Position numbers and translations under genes: made by a program
NCBI GenBank assembly: GCA_900542495.1
Contig: UQNW01000023.1
Coordinates: forward strand, 1-38,229
Length of the DNA stretch: 38,229 nt
Reading direction: 5' to 3'
From: an uncultured Roseburia sp.
GTDB lineage: Bacteria; Bacillota; Clostridia; Lachnospirales; Lachnospiraceae
In this document: piece after piece, positions 1-7,263 of the stretch
How positions within the stretch are numbered: the first letter of the stretch is position 1
Layout of the letters: every line of letters starts with the position of its first letter
The notes under the pieces: model-generated
What the model saw: only the letters and a program-made list of their open reading frames with translations
Told to the model about the DNA's origin: nothing
Database searches by the model: none

Positions 1-33
1 CATCATTTCTGATGCTAAGATCTTGATTGGTCA

Positions 34-53
34 TCTTAACTTAATGACATTGC
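34..53 (+). repeat. 20-bp motif, inverted copy at 38175-38194
   Basis: The sequence TCTTAACTTAATGACATTGC here is found as its exact reverse complement at 38175-38194. The sequences on both sides differ between the copies. At the right-hand copy it coincides with the broken end of a CmpB-like gene, so it may be the end of a mobile element; that is inference. An open frame starting with ATG at 34 (minus strand) runs off the left edge and is too short to assign. Otherwise 1-100 holds nothing recognisable. Confidence 0.6.
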
Positions 54-100
54 TCACAGGAGCTCTTTTTGTTATTTTAAGGGAAGGATTCATTTTAAAT

Positions 101-437
101 TTATTGTAGTTTTTTGACTTCATCCAAAGACAGTCCTGAAATAGCCGCAATTTTTTCGAGCGAAAATTCCTGTAATTTGAGCATGCGTTTTGCAGTTTTG
201 ATAGAATTTAGAAAAATACCACGTTCTATACCATACTTTTCACCCTCAGAGAAACCAGCCTCATGTCCATGTTTTTCGCCTTCAGAGAAACCAGCTTCCC
301 GTCCGGCTTCATATTCTGCTTTCCGTAATTTCTTCTCTTCCAATTCTTTATCATACTCAAAGATACTCATACTGATGACCTCACTTCGGTTGCGGGTAAG
401 AAATTCAGCCAGAATCCCTTCCCGGATACATTCGTCT
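101..437 (-). pseudogene. 5'-truncated Rpn/PD-(D/E)XK nuclease remnant (third copy)
   Basis: This is the C-terminal third of the nuclease that is intact at 552-1466 and 2180-3166. The match starts at the DECIREGILAEFLT stretch, and an in-frame TGA lies just upstream, so the catalytic domain is missing. An internal ATG at 370 leaves an 89-residue frame beginning MSIFEYDKELEEKK. This frame carries the longest version of the repeated AGFSEGEKxG peptide seen in the family, followed by the conserved tail of the nuclease. It abuts a scar of the phosphodiesterase gene. It is almost certainly non-functional as a nuclease. Whether the 89-residue peptide is made is unknown. Confidence 0.85.
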
Positions 438-439
438 AT

Positions 440-532
440 AGCAAAATCCGTTCCACGTCATATCCATTATCCGTCAATTCTAAAATTGCAATGCCTTTTC
501 CGTCGTGTATCAGAAACTAATGCAATTTTCAT
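440..532 (-). pseudogene. YfcE-like phosphodiesterase deletion scar
   Basis: On the minus strand the frame starts with ATG at 532 and MKIALVSDT, which matches the start of the intact phosphodiesterase at 1737-2183. It then jumps directly to the last ~30 codons of that gene (the GKGIAILELT...ERILL region), in the wrong frame. About 350 bp of the gene body are deleted. The 3' end is fused into the middle of the nuclease remnant, without the promoter and leader that separate the intact copies. It is a clear relic of a former cassette. Confidence 0.85.
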
Positions 533-551
533 GAATTAGACCTCGCTTCGT

Positions 552-1466
552 TTATTGTAATTTTTTCACCTCATCTAAAGGCAGTCCTGTGATCGCAGCA
601 ATTTTTTCGAGTGAGAACTCCTGTAATTTGAGCATGCGTTTTGCAGTTTCGATAGAATTTAGTTCTATACCATACTTTTCGCCCTCAGAGAAACCAGCTT
701 CATATTCTGCTTTCCGTAATTTTTTCTCTTCCAATTCTTTATCATACTCAAAAATACTCATACTGATGACCTCATTTCGGTTGTGGGTAAGAAATTCAGC
801 CAGAATCCCTTCCCGGATACATTCGTCTACAGCACATTCCACTGCATGGTTCAAAGACATATCTGACGCATAGTGCCGCACTCTGGCAACATACTGTGCA
901 TATTCGTTTAATGTATTGCAATGCTGCATTAACTTTGCATTGTGTCCCTCATTGACATTTAAAACCGTGACAATCAATTCAAGCTTTGGTTCACCTGACA
1001 AATGTTCAAATGCCGAGGAGAGCCGAAGTTCTGTGCAGTCGGGAGCTGCTGTCGATCCATTGTAAAACTCGATAAAATTTGGTGCAGGAATTTTTTGCAG
1101 AGTGGAAGAATAAAGAGATTTCTTATCCACGAGTTTCTGATATTCACTGCAAATATAAAACAGATCACGAAGAGGCATATTCGGATTGTAGGTCGACTGA
1201 TGCTCATACAGATATAAATTGGTATCCATAATAAATGCCAGGTCGTTTTTCATCCCCATATAAATAGCATTCTCTAATGTGACAATTTCCAGATCATCTG
1301 GATTATTATAATCGCTCTGGTTTACTGCATTATAGAGGGACAGCAGGTTCTTCCGGTCAGAAAACAACATCCGAAAAACGGTGTCCTTGTAGTTCCGGTT
1401 TGTCGTCGGTGTTTTGACTGTAAAATTTCTTTTTGTCTTATTACGGTTTCTTTTGCATTTTGCCAT
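552..1466 (-). CDS. Rpn family PD-(D/E)XK nuclease / putative transposase, copy B
   Basis: The 304-residue protein belongs to the Rpn / PD-(D/E)XK 'nuclease family transposase' group; members are known as DNA endonucleases that promote recombination. The start NRNYKDTVFRMLFSDRKNLLSLYNAVN is the family's usual N-terminal signature. The nuclease core has E in TLENA, D in KNDLAFI and the E-x-Q pair in LYEHQS. The C-terminal third is charged and carries one AGFSEGEKYG unit and a conserved SLEKIAAITGLPLDEVKKLQ tail. It is a close paralogue of the gene at 2180-3166, with a shorter repeat. The start follows AGGAGG. Its own promoter lies at 1701-1730. Downstream, only the scar of a phosphodiesterase remains. 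Biological role in this strain is unknown. Confidence 0.9.
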   Translation of the reverse strand: MAKCKRNRNKTKRNFTVKTPTTNRNYKDTVFRMLFSDRKNLLSLYNAVNQSDYNNPDDLEIVTLENAIYMGMKNDLAFIMDTNLYLYEHQSTYNPNMPLRDLFYICSEYQKLVDKKSLYSSTLQKIPAPNFIEFYNGSTAAPDCTELRLSSAFEHLSGEPKLELIVTVLNVNEGHNAKLMQHCNTLNEYAQYVARVRHYASDMSLNHAVECAVDECIREGILAEFLTHNRNEVISMSIFEYDKELEEKKLRKAEYEAGFSEGEKYGIELNSIETAKRMLKLQEFSLEKIAAITGLPLDEVKKLQ

Positions 1467-1700
1467 AAATCGTTTCCTCCTGAAATTGTAGGACAGCTTA
1501 TTTATAAAACTGTTCGTGATTGCAGGAGAATGTAATCATATATTTTCCTAAGTTTCTTCGTCTCCTGCTTTTCAATTGTTAAATGGGTAACAAAAAGCAT
1601 AGATACGAATGAAGCATACAGATTATTTGGTGCTAATCTGTCGCCGTTAGAAAATAGATGACAAAAATGTCATGAAATTTTGTAAAATATGCTTTAGATT
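1467..1700 (-). other. Structured leader of nuclease copy B
   Basis: This minus-strand 5' leader is homologous to the leader of copy A (3167-3393). It can form a GCAGGAGA/TCTCCTGC hairpin (arms near 1523-1530 and 1561-1568) and a smaller ACAG/CTGT hairpin just before the ribosome site. Both hairpins recur in copy A with changed loop sequences, which suggests a conserved RNA structure. No known riboswitch consensus is recognised. Confidence 0.5.
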
Positions 1701-1730
1701 ATTGTAACACAAAGATAGGAAATGAAACAA
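1701..1730 (-). promoter_or_regulatory. Promoter of nuclease copy B
   Basis: On the minus strand TTGTTT (1730-1725) and TACAAT (1706-1701) are separated by 18 bp. The same geometry occurs at the equivalent place in front of copy A. The site begins a few bases beyond the phosphodiesterase stop, so each cassette carries its own promoter. Confidence 0.6.
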
Positions 1731-1736
1731 GAAATT

Positions 1737-2183
1737 TTACAGCAAAATCCGTTCCACGTCATATTCATCATCTGTCAATTCTAAAATTGCAATGCCTTTT
1801 CCATCGCCACGGTCAGCCCCGGCACTGCCCGGATTAATAAAAACTTTTCCGTAGCGGTCGTAGTGCGTGAATACATGGGTATGTCCGAAAATTATAAAAT
1901 CCGCATCCGTGAGATCGAAAGGCAGGTCAGCTTTGTTATGGACAAGATAAAATAATTTTCCACCGATCGGTACGGAGACAAATTCATGCAGGTAGGATGC
2001 CCACTCACCGTGGTCGCAGTTCCCGCGAACTGCATACATCGGAATGCCGCAGTTCAGGAATCGGTTGTAAGTACGTTCGTTGTCAAAATCCCCGGTGTGA
2101 ATGAGATAATCACAATTTTTGATATGGTCAAATAATTCGTCACGGCATATGCCATGTGTATCAGAAATCAATGCAATTTTCAT
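1737..2183 (-). CDS. YfcE/MJ0936-like metallophosphodiesterase
   Basis: A 148-residue calcineurin-like phosphoesterase of the YfcE/MJ0936 family, which hydrolyses phosphodiesters with two bound metals. The motif set is complete: SDTHG (D8, H10), GDFD (D32), GNCDH (N55), a single His in LVHN, and GHTH. The ATG overlaps the TGA of the upstream nuclease by four bases (ATGA at 2180-2183), so the two are translationally coupled. The natural substrate is not known for this family. The tight coupling to a nuclease gene is the unusual point; a deleted relic of the same pair at 440-532 shows that the linkage existed in an earlier copy as well. Confidence 0.88.
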   Translation of the reverse strand: MKIALISDTHGICRDELFDHIKNCDYLIHTGDFDNERTYNRFLNCGIPMYAVRGNCDHGEWASYLHEFVSVPIGGKLFYLVHNKADLPFDLTDADFIIFGHTHVFTHYDRYGKVFINPGSAGADRGDGKGIAILELTDDEYDVERILL

Positions 2184-3166
2184 GAATCAGACCTCGCTTC
2201 GTTTGCTTGTAATTTTTTTACTTCGTCAAAAGGCAGACCAGTGATCGCAGCAATTTTTTCGAGTGAGAATTCCTGTAATTTGAGCATGCGTTTTGCAGTT
2301 TCGATAGAATTTAGAAAAGTACCACGTTCTATACCATGTTTTTCGCCTGCTGAAAAGCCAAGTTCATGTCCATGTTTTTCACCTTCAGAAAAACCAGCTT
2401 CATATTCTGCTTTCCGTAATTTCTTTTCTTCCAATTCTTTATCATACTCAAAGATACTCATACTGATGACCTCATTTCGGTTGAGGGTAAGAAATTCGGC
2501 TAAAATCCCTTCCCTGATACACTCGTCTACGGCACGTTCCACGGCATCATCTAAAGGCATACTGCCTGCATAGTGGCGCACTCTTGCAACATACTGCGCA
2601 TATTCATGTAAAATACTGCATTGATGCATTAAGTCTGCATTGTGACCGTCGTTTATATTTAAAACTGTAACAATCAACTCAAGTTTTGGTTCGCCGGATA
2701 AATTCTCAAAAGCGGAAGAAAGTTTATGCTCCGCATAGTCGGGAATAATCATTGAACCATTATAAAACTCGATAAAATTCGGCGCAGGTATTTTCTGCAA
2801 AACAGAAGAATAAAGCGATTTGTGATCCACAAGCTTTTGATATTCACTGCAAATATAAAATAAATCCCTTAAAGGCATATTTGGATTGTAAGTTGACTGA
2901 TGTTCATATAAATACAAATTTGTATCCAAAATAAATGCCAGATCATTTTTCATTCCCATATAAATGGCATTTTCTAATGTGACAATCTCTAAATCCTCTG
3001 GATTTTGGTAATCTCTCTGATTGACTGCATTGTAAAGAGAGAGAAGATTTTTCCGGTCAGAAAACAACATCCGAAAAACGGTGTCCTTGTAGTTTCTGTT
3101 TGTAGCTGGCATATTGACTGCTGAGTTTCTGGATACTTTGTTATGGTTTCGTTTGTGTTTTGCCAC
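2180..3166 (-). CDS. Rpn family PD-(D/E)XK nuclease / putative transposase, copy A
   Basis: A 328-residue paralogue of the gene at 552-1466 with the same nuclease core: E66 (TLENA), D75 (NDLAFI), E88 and Q90 (YEHQS). The C-terminal region holds two AGFSEGEKxG-type units, and the protein ends in the tail QANEARSDS, which is longer than in copy B. The family (Rpn, PD-(D/E)XK nuclease family transposase) is known for DNA cleavage and for stimulating RecA-independent recombination. Start follows an AGGAGG-like site (AGGAGGAAATCTG then ATG at 3166). The gene has its own promoter at 3394-3423 and runs into the phosphodiesterase with an ATGA overlap. It is the best-preserved cassette of the array. 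Confidence 0.9.
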   Translation of the reverse strand: MAKHKRNHNKVSRNSAVNMPATNRNYKDTVFRMLFSDRKNLLSLYNAVNQRDYQNPEDLEIVTLENAIYMGMKNDLAFILDTNLYLYEHQSTYNPNMPLRDLFYICSEYQKLVDHKSLYSSVLQKIPAPNFIEFYNGSMIIPDYAEHKLSSAFENLSGEPKLELIVTVLNINDGHNADLMHQCSILHEYAQYVARVRHYAGSMPLDDAVERAVDECIREGILAEFLTLNRNEVISMSIFEYDKELEEKKLRKAEYEAGFSEGEKHGHELGFSAGEKHGIERGTFLNSIETAKRMLKLQEFSLEKIAAITGLPFDEVKKLQANEARSDS

Positions 3167-3393
3167 AGATTTCCTCCTGATAGTGTGAGACAGTCTTTAA
3201 ATAATACTGTCTTGGCAGGAGAATAAAATATATTCTATATCTGATTTCTTTCGTCTCCTGCTTTTAAATTCGTTAATGGGTAATTAAAAGCATAGATACG
3301 AACGAACAACGCAGATCATTGGGGGTAATCTGACGTTTCCAGAATATAGATGGTGAAAACACCATAAAGATTTTGTAAAATATGCTTTGGCAT
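3167..3393 (-). other. Structured leader of nuclease copy A
   Basis: The minus-strand leader contains a GCAGGAGA/TCTCCTGC stem and a GACAGT/ACTGTC stem just upstream of the ribosome site. The second stem corresponds to ACAG/CTGT in copy B, with paired changes. There is also a conserved stretch around the reversed 'catagatacgaa' block. No known RNA family is recognised. It may attenuate or stabilise the mRNA. Confidence 0.5.
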
Positions 3394-3423
3394 ATTATAA
3401 CATAAATGCAGTAATTAAGACAA
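3394..3423 (-). promoter_or_regulatory. Promoter of nuclease copy A
   Basis: On the minus strand TTGTCT (3423-3418) and TATAAT (3399-3394) are spaced 18 bp apart, matching the layout before copy B. Homology between the two cassettes fades a few bases upstream of this -35 box. Confidence 0.65.
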
Positions 3424-3475
3424 GAAATTTCAGACGAAAAAAGATTGCGATAAAAAGATTGTGAAAATTTCCCTA

Positions 3476-3504
3476 TTGAAAAATTTTCTCGTTCATAGTA
3501 CAAT
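3476..3504 (+). promoter_or_regulatory. pflB upstream promoter P1
   Basis: TTGAAA (3476-3481), 17 bp, TACAAT (3499-3504). The expected transcript start falls at about 3511, exactly at the 5' strand of riboswitch stem P1, so this promoter should feed the ZTP aptamer. Confidence 0.75.
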
Positions 3505-3510
3505 GCAATT

Positions 3511-3614
3511 GTTATATGACTGACGGAAAAAGTGGGGTTTACCACGTGAAGTATAACAAATGAATGCCGACCGTCTGGGCGAGGAGTCCAGTCGTGCGGT
3601 TCTTTTTATTTTTA
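3511..3614 (+). ncRNA. ZTP riboswitch (pfl motif) with attenuator
   Basis: The region matches the ZTP/pfl RNA consensus. Stem P1 is GTTATA (3511-3516) with TATAAC (3552-3557). The conserved TGACTGACGG follows, then hairpin GTGG/CCAC (3532-3545), then GTGAAG, then the GCCGACCG-CTGGGC block (3566-3580). The last block also forms the left arm of a hairpin (CCG..CG.CTGG with CCAG.CG..CGG) that ends in TTCTTTTTATTTTT, an intrinsic terminator. The family senses ZTP/ZMP and switches purine and one-carbon genes on when 10-formyl-THF is short. Its place before pflB, the formate source, fits. It lies about 230 bp before the pflB start. Confidence 0.93.
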
Positions 3615-3705
3615 GGGTAAATTTTCCAAAAAAATCCAACAGCATGAGCAAGGAACCACTCATTGTATTTTTTCGAATACTTACCGGAAAAAGCGCGCGT
3701 GACTC

Positions 3706-3761
3706 TTGACAAAAGATGAAAGTTAGGATAGCCTAACCATGGTTAGAAAAGACTAACCATG
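3706..3761 (+). promoter_or_regulatory. Candidate second pflB promoter and operator with four half-sites
   Basis: A perfect TTGACA lies at 3706-3711, but the matching -10 (TAGCCT at 3729-3734) is poor. Across it sits a cluster of alternating half-sites: GTTAGG-ATAG-CCTAAC (3722-3737), the perfect 14-bp palindrome CTAACCATGGTTAG (3733-3746), and CATGGTTAG-aaaaga-CTAACCATG (3738-3761). The first block resembles the DtxR/IdeR/MntR box TTAGGTTAGCCTAACCTAA at most positions. A metal-responsive or other dimeric regulator is inferred; none is encoded nearby. Confidence 0.55.
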
Positions 3762-3787
3762 CATCAATCAAAAATCAGAATGTGCAT

Positions 3788-3805
3788 CATAACCAAAAGG
3801 TTATG
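3788..3805 (+). other. Hairpin in pflB 5' leader
   Basis: CATAACC-aaaa-GGTTATG is a perfect 7-bp stem with a 4-nt loop, 38 nt upstream of the pflB start and just 5' of a small GCCA/TGGC stem and the AGGAGA ribosome site. Its role is unknown; it may protect the mRNA 5' end. Confidence 0.5.
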
Positions 3806-3843
3806 GAACATGCAAGGCCACACGGTGGCAGAAGGAGAGAAAA

Positions 3844-6072
3844 ATGCAGACAGAATGGAGAAGCTTCCAGGGCGGAGCCTGGGAAACAGAAGTAAACGTA
3901 AGAGATTTTATTCAGAAGAATTATCATCCATATGACGGAGATGACTCATTTCTGGAAGGACCAACACAGGATACCACCGATCTCTGGGATCAGGTATTAG
4001 AGCTTTCCAAACAGGAGAGAGAAGCTGGCGGAGTGTTAGACATGGATACCAAGATCATTTCCACGATCACTTCCCATGGTCCGGGTTATTTAGATAAAGA
4101 GAAAGAGAAGATTGTCGGTTTTCAGACGGACAAGCCTTTCAAACGTGCTCTCCAGCCTTACGGCGGTATCCGTATGGCGATCAAGGCATGCGAGGACAAT
4201 GGATACAAAGTCGATCCTGAAGTGGTAGAGTACTTTACAACACACAGAAAAACTCATAATGCGGGCGTATTTGACGCTTATACACCAGAGATGCGTGCGT
4301 GCAGAAGTGCACATATCATCACGGGACTGCCAGATGCTTACGGACGCGGACGTATCATTGGTGACTACAGAAGACCGGCACTTTACGGTGTGGATCGTCT
4401 GATCGAGGACAAAAAAGAGCAGTTGAACAGTACACGCACGATCATGTACTCAGACGTGATCCGAGAGAGAGAAGAATTATCCGAGCAGATCCGTGCATTG
4501 GAAATGCTGAAAAAACTGGCAGAAATTTACGGTTGTGATATTTCAAAACCTGCAAATAATGTATTAGAGGCAACACAGGCTGTTTACTTTGCATACCTTG
4601 CAGCAGTCAAAGAGCAGAACGGTGCGGCAATGTCCTTAGGACGTACCTCTACATTTTTGGATATTTATGCAGAGCGTGATCTTGCAGAGGGAACATTTAC
4701 CGAAAAAGAGATTCAGGAGATCGTTGATCAGTTCGTAATGAAACTCCGTCTTGTAAAATTTGCGCGTACACCGGAATACAACACGATTTTTGCCGGCGAT
4801 CCGACGTGGGTAACAGAATCTATCGGCGGAATCGGCGTGGACGGAAGACATATGGTAACCAAAATGTCTTACCGTTATCTGAATACCTTGAACAACATCG
4901 GTGCAGCACCGGAACCAAACATGACAGTTCTCTGGTCAGTAAAATTACCGGAAAACTTCAAAAAGTTCTGTGCAGAGACATCCATTAAACACTCTGCAAT
5001 CCAGTATGAGAACGACGACATCATGCGTGTTGTCCATGGTGATGATTATGGAATCGCATGCTGCGTATCCTCTATGAGAATCGGAAAAGAGATGCAGTTC
5101 TTCGGCGCAAGAGCAAATCTTGCAAAGTGTTTGCTCTATGCGATCAACGGCGGTGTCGATGAAATGACAGGAAAACAGGTTGGACCAAAATATCGTCCAA
5201 TCACATCCGAATACTTAGATTACGATGAAGTATGGGATAAATACAAAGACATGATGAAGTGGCTGGCTGGGGTTTATGTAAATGCCCTGAACATCATTCA
5301 CTACATGCATGACAAATACTGCTATGAAAAATTGGAAATGGCACTGCATGATAAGAATGTGAGAAGATGGTTTGCAACCGGTATTGCAGGATTTTCCGTT
5401 GTTGCAGATTCGCTCTCTGCAATCAAATATGCAAAAGTAAAACCGATCCGTGATGAGAACGGCGTGACAGTTGATTTTGAGATCGAAGGAGATTTCCCGA
5501 AATATGGAAATGATGATGACCGCGTAGATGAGATCGCAAAACAGGTACTGCATACTTTTATCGGATATGTAAAAGGAAATCATACTTACCGTGGAGGTAT
5601 CCAGACAACATCCATTTTAACAATCACATCCAATGTTTCCTATGGTAAAAACACAGGAGCAACACCGGATGGAAGAAAGAAAGGTGTCGCATTTGCTCCG
5701 GGTGCAAACCCGATGCATGGACGTGATACCCATGGTGCAGTTGCATCATTAGCATCGGTAGCAAAGATTCCATTTATGGATTCTCAGGACGGAATTTCAA
5801 ATACCTTTACAATCGTGCCGGATGCATTAGGAAAAGATGAGGAAGGACAGGAAAACAACCTTGTTGCAATGTTAGACGGTTATGTTGCAAAAGGCGGACA
5901 TCACTTAAATGTAAACGTTTTAAACCGCGATACATTATTGGATGCGCAGAAACATCCAGAGCTGTATCCACAGCTTACAATCCGTGTATCCGGATATGCT
6001 GTAAACTTTATCAAACTGACCAAAGAGCAGCAGGATGAGGTCATTGCACGTACCTTCCATGAGCGGATGTAA
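3844..6072 (+). CDS. pflB: Pyruvate formate-lyase (formate C-acetyltransferase)
   Basis: A 742-residue glycyl radical enzyme that converts pyruvate and CoA to acetyl-CoA and formate in the cytoplasm. The two catalytic cysteines are adjacent in GIACCVSS (Cys406, Cys407). The glycyl radical motif RVSGYAVNF near the C-terminus has Gly717. Length agrees with the family (about 740-760). A clear AGGAGA precedes the ATG. It is controlled from a ZTP riboswitch-bearing promoter and perhaps from a second promoter with a palindromic operator. The activase gene pflA follows after 279 bp, which are largely filled by a palindromic repeat. Formate from this reaction supplies formyl-THF for purine synthesis. 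Confidence 0.98.
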   Translation: MQTEWRSFQGGAWETEVNVRDFIQKNYHPYDGDDSFLEGPTQDTTDLWDQVLELSKQEREAGGVLDMDTKIISTITSHGPGYLDKEKEKIVGFQTDKPFKRALQPYGGIRMAIKACEDNGYKVDPEVVEYFTTHRKTHNAGVFDAYTPEMRACRSAHIITGLPDAYGRGRIIGDYRRPALYGVDRLIEDKKEQLNSTRTIMYSDVIREREELSEQIRALEMLKKLAEIYGCDISKPANNVLEATQAVYFAYLAAVKEQNGAAMSLGRTSTFLDIYAERDLAEGTFTEKEIQEIVDQFVMKLRLVKFARTPEYNTIFAGDPTWVTESIGGIGVDGRHMVTKMSYRYLNTLNNIGAAPEPNMTVLWSVKLPENFKKFCAETSIKHSAIQYENDDIMRVVHGDDYGIACCVSSMRIGKEMQFFGARANLAKCLLYAINGGVDEMTGKQVGPKYRPITSEYLDYDEVWDKYKDMMKWLAGVYVNALNIIHYMHDKYCYEKLEMALHDKNVRRWFATGIAGFSVVADSLSAIKYAKVKPIRDENGVTVDFEIEGDFPKYGNDDDRVDEIAKQVLHTFIGYVKGNHTYRGGIQTTSILTITSNVSYGKNTGATPDGRKKGVAFAPGANPMHGRDTHGAVASLASVAKIPFMDSQDGISNTFTIVPDALGKDEEGQENNLVAMLDGYVAKGGHHLNVNVLNRDTLLDAQKHPELYPQLTIRVSGYAVNFIKLTKEQQDEVIARTFHERM

Positions 6073-6075
6073 TAA

Positions 6076-6320
6076 GTAATTGTGAAACTCTGATATACGT
6101 TATGAATAATTGTGAAGAATTAACAAAATTTTCGAAGACACGCTCCCGCTACGTGTCACTCGCAGCGGTACTAAGAACTCATCTTCTGCATTTCATTTCT
6201 GATAAATCAGAATGAAATACAGAATCTGACTTCTAAGAACCGGCGGTTCCCCAGTGTCTTCTCAAGCTTTTGTCAATTTATCACAATTGAATCTATATGA
6301 TTGATGAGTTTCACAATTAC
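6076..6320 (+). repeat. Palindromic element, copy 1 (between pflB and pflA)
   Basis: A 245-bp element with perfect 15-bp ends: GTAATTGTGAAACTC at 6076-6090 and its reverse complement at 6306-6320. Inside, the arms ACAAAATTTTCGAAGACACGC and AGTGTCTTCTCAAGCTTTTGT are near complements, and a central TTTCATTTCTGA-taaa-TCAGAATGAAA stem is conserved. Copies 2 and 3 lie at 14401-14633 and 14735-14938. It encodes no protein, so it is MITE- or REP-like. Transcribed, it would form a long hairpin between pflB and pflA. Confidence 0.8.
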
Positions 6321-6351
6321 TGAAAAAATGTAGCAGAAAAAGGAGAACAAC

Positions 6352-7143
6352 ATGGGGAAAATTCACTCGTTAGAAACATTTGGCACAGTGGACGGTCCGG
6401 GAGTACGATTCGTTGTATTTTTTCAGGGGTGTCCGATGCGCTGCCAGTATTGTCATAATCCTGATACATGGAAGATAGAGGACGGAGAGGAAATGTCGGC
6501 GGACGAGATCCTTGACCGATTTGAGCGGAACCGGGCGTTCTATCAGACAGGCGGGATTACGGCGACGGGTGGAGAACCCATGTTACAGCTTGATTTTCTG
6601 ACGGAGCTTTTTACGAAGGCAAAGGAAAAGGGCATTCACACCTGTCTGGATACATCTGGAATTATGTTTCCAAAGAAACATACAGGAACAGAACAGATCA
6701 GTGAGAGAGAAATCAGACTCACTGGAATAAGTGAAAACATGGCATCAGACAAAATGGAAAAGATAGAACAGCTCATGTCTGTGACAGATCTCGTCATGCT
6801 TGATATTAAACATATCAACGATGAGGAACATCAGCACCTCACTGGGCAGTCGAACAGCAACATTCTTGCTTTTGCAAAGTATCTGGATTCTATCGGAAAG
6901 TCAGTCTGGATCCGTCATGTAGTCGTACCGGGTATTACATTTGACAAAACCGAACTGACAGAACTTGGAACATTTTTAAAGACATTGCACAATGTAGAAA
7001 AGTTAGAAGTTCTTCCGTATCATTCTATGGGAAAAGTAAAATACGACAACCTTGGAATGGAGTATGTCTTAAAAGACACACCGCAGCTTACGAAAGCAGA
7101 AGCAAAAGAGGCAGAGCAGATTATCCGGGAAGCGATGGAATAA
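6352..7143 (+). CDS. pflA: Pyruvate formate-lyase activating enzyme
   Basis: A 263-residue radical SAM enzyme that abstracts hydrogen from the PflB glycine to make it active. The 4Fe-4S motif CxxxCxxC is C27-PMR-C31-QY-C34. GGEP (SAM contact) follows at ATGGEP, and VMLDIKH is a further family motif. It is somewhat longer than common homologues (about 240-250). The extra length sits at about residues 106-132 (FPKKHTGTEQ... to ...MEKIEQ), between the LDTSG strand and the TDLVMLDIKH strand. Start follows an AGGAGAA ribosome site. Order pflB-pflA is standard, but a palindromic element separates the two. Confidence 0.97.
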   Translation: MGKIHSLETFGTVDGPGVRFVVFFQGCPMRCQYCHNPDTWKIEDGEEMSADEILDRFERNRAFYQTGGITATGGEPMLQLDFLTELFTKAKEKGIHTCLDTSGIMFPKKHTGTEQISEREIRLTGISENMASDKMEKIEQLMSVTDLVMLDIKHINDEEHQHLTGQSNSNILAFAKYLDSIGKSVWIRHVVVPGITFDKTELTELGTFLKTLHNVEKLEVLPYHSMGKVKYDNLGMEYVLKDTPQLTKAEAKEAEQIIREAME

Positions 7144-7263
7144 TAGCAGGAGAACTAAGTTTTATGTAAAATATTTTTTTTAAGAAAAGTATTTACAGAT
7201 TTCTTTTTTTGCGATTAAATAAGAAGTAGGTATCTATTTCAAAAGAAGAAAGGAAGAACAGAT

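Noticed and set aside
1..34. Partial frame MTNQDLSIRND on the minus strand at the left edge
   Set aside because: Only 11 codons lie in the window and no ribosome site is seen, so it cannot be called a gene.
3459..3473. Rex-like site TTGTGAAAATTTCCC upstream of pflB promoter
   Set aside because: Only the left half fits the Rex consensus; the right half does not.
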